Shown piece by piece: positions 26,292 through 36,221 of a DNA stretch of 64,000 nt. Numbering within the stretch: the stretch's first letter is position 1; every line of letters starts with the position of its first letter. This DNA comes from a virus. The notes under the pieces were generated by a model that saw only the letters and a program-made list of their open reading frames with translations, was not told the origin of the DNA and ran no database searches. The stretch is taken from positions 1 to 64,000 of the IMG/VR virus record IMGVR_UViG_3300012000_002412; one strand, written 5' to 3'. The position numbers and the translations under genes were made by a program.

Positions 26292-27368
26292 TTAGGCGGC
26301 TGTTAGAAAAATCTTTCTCGAAGACCTGTCCACAGAAAGGACTTTTACTTTAAGTTCTTGTCCTGGTTCAAATCTTTTTCCAATTTTCTCCATTTCTGAA
26401 GTGTGGATTAAACCAACTGTTTCATCATCTAAACTTACTAAAGTTCCGAATTGTTTGGTATCTTTTACGATTCCTTTTAGAACTTTACCGTTTTTGATAG
26501 TGTCCCAAAGAGACTCTCTTAAGATTTGTGTTAAAATTATTTTGTCTTTAACGATTTCTTTAATGTAAAACTCTATTTGGAATCCTGGTCTAATTTCTTT
26601 TAATCTTTCTTGCCAGTCTGGGTGAACATTAGCTTTGTGAATCATACCGGTCAGACACTCATTAAACTCTACAAATACTCCAAACGGAGTTGTTCCGGTA
26701 ACATGTCCTGTGTAACTCGACTCATATTGTAATTGTTTAAGAGCTTCTGGGATTAAAGATTGTAGATACTTTCTACGTGAAACAATATATGTTCCTTCTT
26801 GTTCAGCATAAGATTCAATCATTACTTCAAAAGTTTGACCTACAATTGAATTAACATCAAACAACTTGTTTATACCAGCTAATGTGTTTGGCATAAAACC
26901 AGGTAGCGTAACACCGCCTCTCATAATTTCCATATCATATCCGGCTGGATTCAAAGACTTAACTTTTGCTGTTACGGATTCGCCTTCATTAAGAGACTTT
27001 AAGTTCTGGTGTGCTCTATTTTCGTAGAGAGCTGCTACACTTCCTTTTATGCAAAAATCATCGTGGTTTACATCCGTGATTAATACATCGATTATATCAC
27101 CTAAATTGGAATTTTTCAAATACTTTGATTCACCTAATCGATTGTCAACTCGAATGTCGTCTTTGAAACCCGGCACTGAGAAAACAATTTGGTTCTTAGT
27201 TTCTAGTAAATAAGTTGCTTGAACCACTTGCCCTGGTATTGGCATACTCATAAGAGTTTTTTCATAAAGATTAGAAAGTTCAATTTCTACATCAGTTTTT
27301 TTTCTGTTTTTGTATGAATTTTCTTCAAATAAAAATTCAAGATCTGGGTTACCTATTGTTTTTGTCAT
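26292..27368 (-). CDS. rpsA-like: Ribosomal protein S1-like protein with four S1 domains
   Basis: 358 residues. Four OB-fold S1 repeats can be followed at about 36-115, 120-200, 205-285 and 288-358. The last two are most typical: YTGHVTGTTPFGVFVEF...GMIHKANV, and LKGIVKDTKQFGTLVSL...GLIHTSEM with the end VLSVDRSSRKIFLT. bS1 brings mRNA to the 30S subunit; the phage version is shorter than bacterial bS1 (Bacteroidota about 600 residues). It may compete with host bS1 or act as an RNA chaperone. It has its own terminator and could be a single-gene unit. Confidence 0.82.
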   Translation of the reverse strand: MTKTIGNPDLEFLFEENSYKNRKKTDVEIELSNLYEKTLMSMPIPGQVVQATYLLETKNQIVFSVPGFKDDIRVDNRLGESKYLKNSNLGDIIDVLITDVNHDDFCIKGSVAALYENRAHQNLKSLNEGESVTAKVKSLNPAGYDMEIMRGGVTLPGFMPNTLAGINKLFDVNSIVGQTFEVMIESYAEQEGTYIVSRRKYLQSLIPEALKQLQYESSYTGHVTGTTPFGVFVEFNECLTGMIHKANVHPDWQERLKEIRPGFQIEFYIKEIVKDKIILTQILRESLWDTIKNGKVLKGIVKDTKQFGTLVSLDDETVGLIHTSEMEKIGKRFEPGQELKVKVLSVDRSSRKIFLTAA

Positions 27369-27424
27369 AATTTATTTTTTGTAATATTTTTATAATAATT
27401 AACTAAAAAGTTTATTGATGTGAA

Positions 27425-27790
27425 TTAATTTTTACTGATACCCATTTTTATCATATAATCTCTCAAAATCGCAGCTTCTTCATATTTTTCCAGTTTTATT
27501 AGACTTTTTAGTTTTTTGTTACAGTCTGCTTCTAACTGTTCTTTGTTTTGAAAATTATGGGATTCTTCTATTAGTGAGTTGTAGAAATCTTCCATGTCCG
27601 ATAATGTGAAAAAAATTGAATCATTGGTGGATTTTTTTGATAGTTCCGATAACTTCTGGCTTGAATTGATTTTCTCTAAAAATTTGCTATTGAAAGCGTC
27701 ATTATCTACTAAATACTTTGCTAAATGATATGGTCTATTTTTAAATATCTTAAGAAGAGTTACAAGATTTTCTTTATCGAACTTACTCAT
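27425..27790 (-). CDS. UVR-motif small protein
   Basis: 121 residues. The C-terminal ~35 residues (LKSLIKLEKYEEAAILRDYM) are a clear UVR motif, the helical hairpin found in UvrB, UvrC, McsA and ClpC-type proteins for protein contacts. The N-terminal part is helical and charged with no zinc cysteines, so it is not McsA. It may be an adaptor binding host UvrB/C or a Clp protease; which one cannot be told from sequence. Confidence 0.65.
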   Translation of the reverse strand: MSKFDKENLVTLLKIFKNRPYHLAKYLVDNDAFNSKFLEKINSSQKLSELSKKSTNDSIFFTLSDMEDFYNSLIEESHNFQNKEQLEADCNKKLKSLIKLEKYEEAAILRDYMIKMGISKN

Positions 27791-27819
27791 AAATCTTATA
27801 TTATAGAGTAGTGATTGGT

Positions 27820-28509
27820 TTAAACTTTGGTAAAATTTAAGTTAAAGTAATAATCCATCGACCAATCTGAAGTTGGCTTATCTTGTGTGAAAATTAATTT
27901 ATCAATTTTTTTGTCACTGCTGGTTTCTTTTTGAATTTTAGTGACTCGATTTTGCGGTACACCAACTTTCTTTGACCAATTGTTTTTGTATCTTAAAAGT
28001 GGTTGTTTTCTTAAATCTTTATATTCTATATATAACTCGACACCTTCTAGTTTATATCTATCCATTACATTTAGCTCAATATATCGATTGATAGCCGTAT
28101 TTACGTCATTATAAATAGTCATTTCTTTTCTGAGTCCTTCAAAAGTTCTGTGTTTTTTCATTATTGAAAATAGATAGTTAAAAAGTATATCATAAGTGTT
28201 AATAGTCAGAATCCATTTTGCTTTAGTTTCTTTTTGATAATTAGGTTGTGATGAATCTAACTCCAGTGTATGTTTTTGTGACTTATCTTGAGTTGAAGAA
28301 TAAACGACCGGTTGAGTTGAGGATTCTATTGAGAAGTCTAATTGTTCTCCGTCTATATTTTGATACCAGGTAATATCAATATCAGAAATTTCAACATTAT
28401 CTTCGATTTCAAGCATTTTTGCCCCAAAAAAAGTGCTTTCTTCTAGCATGTTGTTTGCTCCCCAAACTCTATATTGGTCAAATTCCGGTGACATATACGT
28501 TCTTCTCAT
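27820..28509 (-). CDS. Putative virion-associated protein
   Basis: 229 residues, no family recognised. It is the last gene of a three-gene minus-strand operon with two giant virion proteins (2 bp from the upstream stop), which suggests a structural or assembly role such as a baseplate or neck component. The composition is mixed, with no membrane segment or signal peptide. Confidence 0.5.
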   Translation of the reverse strand: MRRTYMSPEFDQYRVWGANNMLEESTFFGAKMLEIEDNVEISDIDITWYQNIDGEQLDFSIESSTQPVVYSSTQDKSQKHTLELDSSQPNYQKETKAKWILTINTYDILFNYLFSIMKKHRTFEGLRKEMTIYNDVNTAINRYIELNVMDRYKLEGVELYIEYKDLRKQPLLRYKNNWSKKVGVPQNRVTKIQKETSSDKKIDKLIFTQDKPTSDWSMDYYFNLNFTKV

Positions 28510-28511
28510 TG

Positions 28512-31500
28512 TTATAGATTGTAATTTTGATTTATCGAATTAGTCGTAGACCCAAATTGAGCAGCTGTTGTTGAGTTAATCGTTGGTTGATTAATTAAAT
28601 TAGGTGGAGCCTGTGCGGGTGATAATGTTTCAAAATAATATTGAGCATCCCAACTGGATGAAAAAATAAAAAAGTCTTTAGCCACGTAGCCCCATTCATC
28701 TAACATTGGAAAAATAGAATCAACGTCTGGTTCATTTTTTAACTGCAGTGGTGTACCTTGTCTATTGACTTTGGATAACTTTCTTTCTTTGATTAGACCA
28801 AATTCAGTCAGTGAGGTGTCAAATTTTGTATTTTCAGAAATGCCATTTTGAGTTTTATCAAAAATTTGGATTTCGTAAAAAGTTGGCATATAAAAACCAT
28901 TATATCTATAAATAGAGTTTTTGGTAAAATTAGTAATTGAGCTGTAGTTTTTTAAATTTGGTCTGGTTTTCTGGTTTGCGATAATTTCAGATGCTATTGG
29001 TAGTTGATTATACCAATTAATTTGCGATACTTGATTTATAACACCGTTTGTTAGTTTTCTATTGGATGTTAGTTTTGTAGGCTTTTGAACTGGTTTTATA
29101 GTAAAAGAGTCTATGTTTACCATTAATTCTTCGGGTTCTTCAATTCTTAAAAAATATTTTAGTGATTTAAGATTTGTGAGGAAATTATGTTTAGTAATAG
29201 TGGAATCTTCGTTTATAATTACGTAAGAAACATAATCGGTAAATCCGTATTTGTTTGTGATATCATTGATTGAGTTTATAAAGTTGTTTGCTGATAATTT
29301 GGTAAAAAGTGGTCGATACAATGAGTCTCTGTCTGAGTTTGATATGTTTGGAAGAGTGTTGTCGGAAATATTAATATTACAAAGGATATTTTTCCACTTC
29401 TTATTGATATAAATCACAATTCCGTTATCTAACGTCGAATTTGTGGGGTTTTGACTGCATAGATAATAAATCTCATTCATTTTTATTATTGGATTTTTAT
29501 CTATGTTGTAAATATAGTCAGTGTCTGGTTCTAAACTATATTTTCTTGTCCAGTTACTTGAATTTCCCGGTTCATCTGTGATTAACGGGTTGGAACCTGT
29601 CACGGAACAGGTCCATATGGTTTCACTATGATAAACTATATCATTTGTGGTGTAATTTGAGGTAGGATTCCATAAATCAACTGGTTTCCATTTAGGGCTA
29701 GTTGATGATTGTGTCGCTGTCCACAGTGTTGATTTTTTTGCCGGTGTATACACACCATTAACCGTAGAGCCTGTTGTTAGGAACGGTATTGAATAATCTG
29801 GTGGATATTTATTAGTAGCCTGTTGTAGATTTAAAAATATTGAATATGATCGATACCACTTCTTTTTATAAAGCACACAGGCGGTTGAGCCATATCCATT
29901 GGTTGTCGCAAAGTGCGGGTCCCAAAAGTCGTCAACTCCTGCAGAATTATAGTAATAGAATTCACCGTCATTAAAGACAACATCTCCGTTTAGATATGTT
30001 TGAAACGGTGACCAAAAAATTGTTTTTTTAGATTGAAGTGTGTTAAATGGGTTCAAAGTATTAGATGGATCGTCTAAAAATTTCCAACCTTGTGTATTGT
30101 AAGGTGCTGTCTTTTGCGAAGAGCCACTGATTACTGGTTGCGTCACAGTGACTTCGTTTTGTGCTTGATATAGAATATCATCAAAAACAACGATAGAACC
30201 TGTTGCATAGGTTTTATCCATTTGCCATTCTTCAATTGTGATCCAATTCATAGAATTTACTTCCGTTACTAAATTGCCATTAAAATCGACATATTTATCA
30301 TTATCTGAAATGAGAATAGAAAACTTATAATCATCAAATGAGTTATTTGATGATAGATTGATGTTGGATATATTACCGTTTTGGGTTATATCTATTGAAT
30401 CAGCATTATAAATATTGAATTTCAATCCTCTAAATAGGGTAGAATTTGGTTGAATAGAATCACCCGTGTTGAAGTTGGAATATTTTTTACAATTTTTAAT
30501 TATTTTACCGTCTAGAAATTGCTGCTTTTGAAAGAAAAAATCTGAAAAATAATCCCATGAATAGGTTGCATAAGAATTTGTTCCAACCGAATAGGTAGCT
30601 AAATTTAGATATTTATCTAATTCAAATTTATATGTTGTGTCTAGTTGATAGCTTTGTGTGAATCCTTCAATGTGTAAGCTGTGGTGTAAATAAGAACTAG
30701 TAGAAGAATTTATTGAATAAAAGTAATCTAAGTTTCTTTCTATTCTTGAAAGCGAAGACTCAAATGGATTTACAGTTCGATTAAAGTCTTCAAATTGTTG
30801 TGAGTTGTTTAGTAAATAAGGATAATCATTAGCCGAATGTGAATTTTGAAAAGACCATCTACAATAATTAGGGTTTTTTCTCCAAATATCCGAAAGTTTA
30901 CCGTTTTCTACTTTAAATGTTTCCCAATTTGCTGTATACTCCGAAGCAACTGGAATGTTGACAACTTCGCCTTTATAAACAAAATCATCTAAATCTCTCG
31001 GATTTGATTGAATGCTTATATCTTCAACGTGCATTTTAGTCTCATCTGTTTGGGTCAATTCCGATTCTTTTTCATACTCAAATTTTGAATATTCAGTGTC
31101 TACAATTCTAGTGTCAAAATCTTTGATATCTGAAAAATTAAGCCTGTAAATATGAAATTTTTTCGGTGGGTTTTCAAAATCGACCACAAAACTAACCACT
31201 TTATTTTTACCTGCTATTTTATATTGGTAATCATTCTCATTGAAATCAAAAGAATAATCTGAATTTATTTTGATTCCGGTATTGTCTTTGATAAGATTGT
31301 GATAGACACCGTCTATCTCTATTAACCAAACTGACCAGTCATCAAAGGATTCAATTTGTAGGTATTGATTTTGATATGTTTTTAAGTAATTTTGTGAGTC
31401 AACTCTACCAAAGTTGGAATTTAGCTCCGACTGTTTTGATGTTAAATCAATATTTGATATAATTCTGTATTTTGTTACTTCTAAATTTACATACTGTTGA

Positions 31501-32573
31501 CTTAAAAGACCTCCTGGTTGAGGAACAGCAACTACTTGGTTCTGTGAGACCTCTACAAATTTTTCAACTTTATAGTACTCGCCCTGATATTCAACATAAA
31601 ATGGTCGAGAATCAGCGAATCCCTCTACAAATGGATCTTGATTTGAAGGTGAATAAATAACATTTCCTGGTAATATCTGAACATCGTCTCTTAAAAAAGG
31701 TGCAATCCAAGGAGATAAAGTGCTTATACTTTCGAAACTGTCTATATAAAAACCGTAATATCTATTAATTGACCATTTTTTTGTGACATCTGGGGTACTT
31801 GGTGTGTCATCGAACAAAAAAGATAGATTTAAAATGTTGGGAAAAACAACTTCGTTGACTCTATAAGCATCAAAGATGAATTTTTCAAATTCATAGATTT
31901 GTTGTTCACTTTCTAAATAGTCATCTATGAAATACGATTTAGAACACCATCCGCCGGTTGAATAATCGATACCATTCCATTTACAGAATTCTAATTCTCT
32001 GAAGTCCATTTCAAGTGGTGTTTTTGGAAAATATTCGTTATTGGTAAAATTAAGTTGCAACCACTCACCTAATGCAGTTTTTGGTGATAGGTCAAAACTC
32101 TTAACAAACTTTAATTTTTTGGCTATTTCATTTGTAAAGTTTTCCTTAGTCAAAAGTCCTATACCTGAACCATCTACTCTAAATATAACAAAATGAGATG
32201 GTATTTTATTTTTAAAAACATATAACGGTGCGAAATATTCAAATTCTTCTAAATAGTCTTTATTGTTTTGTATATTTCTAGCTCCGTATTGATAAATCTC
32301 GTCATATTGATCCTTAAAATCACTACTGGCAAATGAATTATCTGCATCATATTTTACGTCAAATGCCACACTGGCAGGTGTCTTTTCAAAGAAGTAAGGT
32401 ATTAATTCATCCCAAAAGTTAGTCTTGATAAATGATTTTTTCTTAAATTTGATATCACCTAATTCTAAATTTGATTCAATAGCAGACAAGCTAAGGTTGT
32501 ACATTGAATCAACCATAACCTTGATATTTGTCGTTAACCCAACATTAGTCCTAAGTAGTCCAAAACTTCTCAT
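28512..32573 (-). CDS. Giant virion protein with CBM5/12-like repeats
   Basis: 1353 residues. The N-terminal part has MVDSMYNLSLSAIES and many aromatic/acidic segments. In the middle to C-terminal part are at least three segments of the form W-x-x-x-x-Y-x-x-G/N-D-x-V (WQMDKTYATGSIVVFDDILY, WSPFQTYLNGDVVFNDGEF, WNPTSNYTTNDIVYHSETIW), resembling small carbohydrate-binding modules of the CBM5/12 type. This suggests a tail or baseplate protein that touches surface glycans. Its ATG overlaps the stop of the upstream gene by one base, so translation is coupled. Structural role from size, composition and operon. Confidence 0.68.
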   Translation of the reverse strand: MRSFGLLRTNVGLTTNIKVMVDSMYNLSLSAIESNLELGDIKFKKKSFIKTNFWDELIPYFFEKTPASVAFDVKYDADNSFASSDFKDQYDEIYQYGARNIQNNKDYLEEFEYFAPLYVFKNKIPSHFVIFRVDGSGIGLLTKENFTNEIAKKLKFVKSFDLSPKTALGEWLQLNFTNNEYFPKTPLEMDFRELEFCKWNGIDYSTGGWCSKSYFIDDYLESEQQIYEFEKFIFDAYRVNEVVFPNILNLSFLFDDTPSTPDVTKKWSINRYYGFYIDSFESISTLSPWIAPFLRDDVQILPGNVIYSPSNQDPFVEGFADSRPFYVEYQGEYYKVEKFVEVSQNQVVAVPQPGGLLSQQYVNLEVTKYRIISNIDLTSKQSELNSNFGRVDSQNYLKTYQNQYLQIESFDDWSVWLIEIDGVYHNLIKDNTGIKINSDYSFDFNENDYQYKIAGKNKVVSFVVDFENPPKKFHIYRLNFSDIKDFDTRIVDTEYSKFEYEKESELTQTDETKMHVEDISIQSNPRDLDDFVYKGEVVNIPVASEYTANWETFKVENGKLSDIWRKNPNYCRWSFQNSHSANDYPYLLNNSQQFEDFNRTVNPFESSLSRIERNLDYFYSINSSTSSYLHHSLHIEGFTQSYQLDTTYKFELDKYLNLATYSVGTNSYATYSWDYFSDFFFQKQQFLDGKIIKNCKKYSNFNTGDSIQPNSTLFRGLKFNIYNADSIDITQNGNISNINLSSNNSFDDYKFSILISDNDKYVDFNGNLVTEVNSMNWITIEEWQMDKTYATGSIVVFDDILYQAQNEVTVTQPVISGSSQKTAPYNTQGWKFLDDPSNTLNPFNTLQSKKTIFWSPFQTYLNGDVVFNDGEFYYYNSAGVDDFWDPHFATTNGYGSTACVLYKKKWYRSYSIFLNLQQATNKYPPDYSIPFLTTGSTVNGVYTPAKKSTLWTATQSSTSPKWKPVDLWNPTSNYTTNDIVYHSETIWTCSVTGSNPLITDEPGNSSNWTRKYSLEPDTDYIYNIDKNPIIKMNEIYYLCSQNPTNSTLDNGIVIYINKKWKNILCNINISDNTLPNISNSDRDSLYRPLFTKLSANNFINSINDITNKYGFTDYVSYVIINEDSTITKHNFLTNLKSLKYFLRIEEPEELMVNIDSFTIKPVQKPTKLTSNRKLTNGVINQVSQINWYNQLPIASEIIANQKTRPNLKNYSSITNFTKNSIYRYNGFYMPTFYEIQIFDKTQNGISENTKFDTSLTEFGLIKERKLSKVNRQGTPLQLKNEPDVDSIFPMLDEWGYVAKDFFIFSSSWDAQYYFETLSPAQAPPNLINQPTINSTTAAQFGSTTNSINQNYNL

Positions 32574-35500
32574 TATTTAATTTGTGTATTTATAGCAGGA
32601 GATATTTTTTTGACAGCTATTTTATTTCTATTGATGTTGAACTTTATACTGAATGTGAATGGTCTATTTTCTGCTTCGTTTTCTAAAAAGAATTTTACCC
32701 TTTTGATATGTTTTATTGTCTTTTTAGAACTATTAAGGTCTATATAAGCGTAGTTTGCACCCGATTGGTTATTATCTAAAGCATTCATTTTGAAGTAAAT
32801 ATTTATCGGTATAATCACATCATTATTTTCACCGGTATTTACTGTTTTCACTTTTTCGGAATTAGTCTCAGTTATCTTTTCTAAATCAGCAACTACCGGG
32901 TGAATAGTTGTCAATAATTTATTTGTTGAAGCCACAGTTATCGCGTTATCAACCCATTTTGTGGGTTCTAAAAGTGATTTGTTGTTTCCAATCATTGATA
33001 AGACACCAGTCTCATTGTATCCTAAATTAAACTCGTTATTTGATAGAATCGAGGTGATGGAGTTATTGGTGGTGAAATTATTTCCAATATTTTCAGCTAA
33101 TTGAGTAACTGTAGTTTCAGAAACCGTGTCGTAGTTTACCGACCAAAGATATTGGTAATTGACTTGTGTCTTTGTTGAGCCACTTATATCTGATGTTAAT
33201 AATTCATCTTTGTCGTTAACCCAAAATATCTGTGGAACCCTTGTGCTATAAACTTGGCTGTTTTGAAGATAAGTCCTATTACTTAATAGCCCAAGTGGAG
33301 AAGTATTTTTGTTTCTCACTCTTACAACAAAGTCTTTAATAACATAGACATTGTTTTGATATATTCTACCAGTTGGAGCACCGGGTGCTTGATATGACTC
33401 GAGATAATCTTCACATTCAACATTAAACACAGTTTCAGAGCCATTTGAGATAACAAATTCTTGGTTATTTCTAAATATGACTATTTCCATTTCACCTTTA
33501 GCTCTGCTTATTTTATCTTCTAAGGTTTTGATTTTATCTTGTAAAGTAGTTAAGTATTCAAATAGATTTAAGACTAAGCCATTACCATCTTTGAAACCTG
33601 ATAATATAGATTGAGTTTCGTGATAGAAAACTTTTCCGTTAATGTTTATTTGTTCTGATAAGTGTTCATCTAAACCTTTAGCTGATAGTTCATTTTTTAC
33701 ACTCACTTTCAAGTCTTCTTTTGTTGCCTCCTGTAAAATAAAGTCATTTTCGTTTAGAACGTTGTTTAAGTCATCTGGAAAATCCACTGTAATGATTTCA
33801 GAATAATCTGACTCAGCCGGTGATTCTGGCCAGCCAACTTCTGAAATTGATTTAATTCTTAATTCAACTCGCTCATTTGCTTGAATTGATATATCAATTT
33901 GATTTATATTTGGCGTTTCAGGATTTTCAACATTCTCTATTTGCCAGTAATATTCACCGGTCGATTTATCATAGCCCCTTTTTCTAACATCTGTTTTATA
34001 CTCTATCCAGTTAGAAAATGCGGCTTTTGTTTGTAATCCATCGAGTTTGTATGTTTCTATCGGATTTTCTCTACCATCTTTTGATAAATATCTATACTGA
34101 ACTACAAATTGAACTACTTCTTGTGGCTTTGTTCCCCTTGTTGAGACAGCTTCGGGTATCGACCAGAATCCTCGTAGTCTAAATTTTGGATCAACTTTGT
34201 TATTTGGATTTTTCGACAACGACAGAATTTCAGTCGTTGAGTTTGCAATTTGTTTAGATTTTCCAGAAATCTTATTTGAAAGGTCTGCGATTTCTTTTTC
34301 AACTTTCTTTTTTTCAGCTAAACTTGGAAATTTAGTAATTTTAAGTTTCTGTGTTCTATTTGCGACGGCAATTTGTAATTGCTCTAATTCTGATTTTGCG
34401 TTTACTAAAATATTATGTTTTGACTTCAAAACATTTGATTCAGTTGTATTGGTCAAGTGTTGATTCACTTGAACTACTTTGAAGTTTGCTGGATTCAAAG
34501 TTGGCGCGTTTGGAGTTCCTGCTAAGCTATTTGGTGTTTTTTTAGCCACTAAATCCTTTAAAACTTGGCCGTAATCATAGACATAATCTATATAAAACTG
34601 TTCAAGTGATAAACCATTTGCGTTAGATGTTGACGAAAGGATCAACTCATTTGTATAAAATGCTGTCCCAAAACTCCAGTCTCTTGCAACTAAATTTAAG
34701 TCAGCGTTGATTGGTTTTACAAAAATGACATTTCTTTCATCATAACCAATGCTAATTCTGACCTTTTTTTGGTAATTCACAGGTGAGTATAACTTCATAC
34801 TAAAATTACCCGGTGCAATAGGATCAAAGCCCTCAACTCTTTCAAACCTGACTCTTGGAAGTGAGGATGAATTATTAATTTCTACTATTTTGTATTTAGA
34901 ATTAGCCTTTGTTAGATTAACAATTAATATATCACCAACTGCCAATTTATTTATAGTTCCGGTGTCGATTACTCTATAGTTTAAGGTGTTTAAAACATAA
35001 TATAGTTTTCTATTAATTCTATCTTCTTCTGTGTTAATTATAGTGAAAATACCATCGTATAGTAAACTATTTGGCAATAGGTCAAAAACTTGCTCATCGA
35101 ATCTCGGGTTATTCGGTTCAACAACACCAGGAGTTGTTTTATGCCAACTTTCAAAAGCATTTATTTCAATGTTTGTAGCACCGTTAAAAGTTAGGTTAAA
35201 GCTTTCAAGTGCTGATTGGCCTAAAGTTGTCAAATCACCTTTGGAGTCCTTAGCAAAATCAACAATATATCTTCTGCTTTGAATTTTTCTTACATTATTT
35301 TCTATTTGAGTTCCTAAATCAAATTCTACCGATAGAAGCGGATTCAACATAGAATCAAAAAACCAATTAGGATCAGTTTTAAAATTGACCACAGGTGATA
35401 ATGAGTTCACTGGTGCTGGTTCTACATTTAAATCAACTGATATAATCTTTTTGAATTGATTAGTGGCTGGATTTTGAATCATAGAACCTCCTGGTGAATC

Positions 35501-35734
35501 TATAGAGTAAAGTGAATTTATATTATTATTCAATCTTTCAATATCGGCTCTAAGTGATTCATTGGATGGAACTGAAAAAGTTCTTAAATTTCCAGTTTCG
35601 TCAAATATTTGCATTTGAATAGAACTCTCACGGGTAGTTGCAATTGAATTTAATTTAGTTAAAATGTCAACAATATTTTTGTTGTAGTTTATTATTTGAT
35701 CCGCGACTCTGGGAAAAGAACTTTGAATAGCCAT
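32573..35734 (-). CDS. Giant virion protein with FN3-like segment
   Basis: 1053 residues. It begins MAIQSSFPRVADQIINYNKN, followed by a helical start and long beta-rich regions. Residues ~420-510 form a Lys/Glu coiled coil. Residues ~545-660 look like a fibronectin type III-like domain (VVQFVVQYRYLSKDGRENP...IEYKTDVRKRG...ANERVELRIKSISEVGWPESP). A second coiled coil comes near residue 720. It is probably a baseplate or tail protein. AATATATAC lies about 20 bp before the start. First gene of the three-gene operon. Confidence 0.68.
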   Translation of the reverse strand: MAIQSSFPRVADQIINYNKNIVDILTKLNSIATTRESSIQMQIFDETGNLRTFSVPSNESLRADIERLNNNINSLYSIDSPGGSMIQNPATNQFKKIISVDLNVEPAPVNSLSPVVNFKTDPNWFFDSMLNPLLSVEFDLGTQIENNVRKIQSRRYIVDFAKDSKGDLTTLGQSALESFNLTFNGATNIEINAFESWHKTTPGVVEPNNPRFDEQVFDLLPNSLLYDGIFTIINTEEDRINRKLYYVLNTLNYRVIDTGTINKLAVGDILIVNLTKANSKYKIVEINNSSSLPRVRFERVEGFDPIAPGNFSMKLYSPVNYQKKVRISIGYDERNVIFVKPINADLNLVARDWSFGTAFYTNELILSSTSNANGLSLEQFYIDYVYDYGQVLKDLVAKKTPNSLAGTPNAPTLNPANFKVVQVNQHLTNTTESNVLKSKHNILVNAKSELEQLQIAVANRTQKLKITKFPSLAEKKKVEKEIADLSNKISGKSKQIANSTTEILSLSKNPNNKVDPKFRLRGFWSIPEAVSTRGTKPQEVVQFVVQYRYLSKDGRENPIETYKLDGLQTKAAFSNWIEYKTDVRKRGYDKSTGEYYWQIENVENPETPNINQIDISIQANERVELRIKSISEVGWPESPAESDYSEIITVDFPDDLNNVLNENDFILQEATKEDLKVSVKNELSAKGLDEHLSEQININGKVFYHETQSILSGFKDGNGLVLNLFEYLTTLQDKIKTLEDKISRAKGEMEIVIFRNNQEFVISNGSETVFNVECEDYLESYQAPGAPTGRIYQNNVYVIKDFVVRVRNKNTSPLGLLSNRTYLQNSQVYSTRVPQIFWVNDKDELLTSDISGSTKTQVNYQYLWSVNYDTVSETTVTQLAENIGNNFTTNNSITSILSNNEFNLGYNETGVLSMIGNNKSLLEPTKWVDNAITVASTNKLLTTIHPVVADLEKITETNSEKVKTVNTGENNDVIIPINIYFKMNALDNNQSGANYAYIDLNSSKKTIKHIKRVKFFLENEAENRPFTFSIKFNINRNKIAVKKISPAINTQIK

Positions 35735-35754
35735 TTATTATTTATGATTTTTTT

Positions 35755-35763
35755 GTATATATT
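35755..35763 (-). promoter_or_regulatory. AATATATAC promoter-like word before the virion operon
   Basis: On the minus strand AATATATAC lies 20 bp before the start of the 1053-residue gene, the head of the three-gene virion operon. The same word and spacing occur before the giant fibre gene at 46756. Candidate late promoter element (inference). Confidence 0.45.
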
Positions 35764-35786
35764 ATTTTTTACCTATTTCTCTAAAC

Positions 35787-35817
35787 TTTGTTTGATTAAT
35801 AAAATTTAATATATTTG
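35787..35817 (+). promoter_or_regulatory. Bacteroidota-type promoter TTTG-N19-TATATTTG
   Basis: TTTG at 35787-35790, a 19-bp spacer and TATATTTG at 35810-35817. It fits the Bacteroidota consensus exactly. The GTG start of the next gene is at 35822, so the transcript would have almost no 5' leader. Confidence 0.65.
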
Positions 35818-35821
35818 TAGT

Positions 35822-36073
35822 GTGAAAATTTATATAGCAACTTTCAATGATGGTTCTTTTTATGCATCAGGTTTACCCGAGATATTTGTAGTAGCTGATT
35901 CAATTGAATCCGCTAAAGATCGGGCTTTAGAAATAAGACCAACCTTTAATACCAGTGAAATTTGGGTTAGTGAACTCAAAATTGATGGATATGTAATAGA
36001 GGTCTATGATGAGAAATTGTATAATAGACATGTGGTTTTAGAGAAATTATTATATCAGAATAGTGATAAATAA
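35822..36073 (+). CDS. Hypothetical protein (GTG start, probably leaderless)
   Basis: 83 residues, KIYIATFNDGSFYASGLPEIFVVADSIESAKDRA at the N-terminus, no known family; it resembles small phage proteins with an N-terminal strand and one helix. No ATG is available in frame near the start, and the promoter -7 element ends only 4 bp before the GTG. Confidence 0.55.
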   Translation: MKIYIATFNDGSFYASGLPEIFVVADSIESAKDRALEIRPTFNTSEIWVSELKIDGYVIEVYDEKLYNRHVVLEKLLYQNSDK

Positions 36074-36130
36074 ATTAATAAGATTGGTAAGAAAAACAAC
36101 TTTTTTGATATATAAATTATAATATTAATT

Positions 36131-36192
36131 AATAAACGGCAAATTAACGGCGATGGCGGCTTACGGTCAATTAAAAAAAATAAACGGCAAAT
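36131..36192 (+). repeat. Duplicated AATAAACGGCAAAT leader before the sigma factor
   Basis: AATAAACGGCAAAT occurs at 36131-36144 and again at 36179-36192, directly touching the sigma start codon. Between them ACGGC/GGCGGC/ACGGTC words recur. This is unusually GC-containing for an intergenic stretch here and may be an operator or an RNA control element. Confidence 0.55.
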
Positions 36193-36221
36193 ATGGAGAA
36201 AAAAATGCAATCATTTGCTGA
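36153..36221 (+). CDS. Short leader ORF overlapping the sigma factor start
   Basis: ATG at 36153 opens 22 codons (MAAYGQLKKINGKYGEKNA...) that end with TGA at 36219-36221, past both possible sigma start codons (36193, 36205) in another frame. It could be a translated leader that controls sigma translation. No ribosome site is visible, so it may also be chance. Confidence 0.3.
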   Translation: MAAYGQLKKINGKYGEKNAIIC

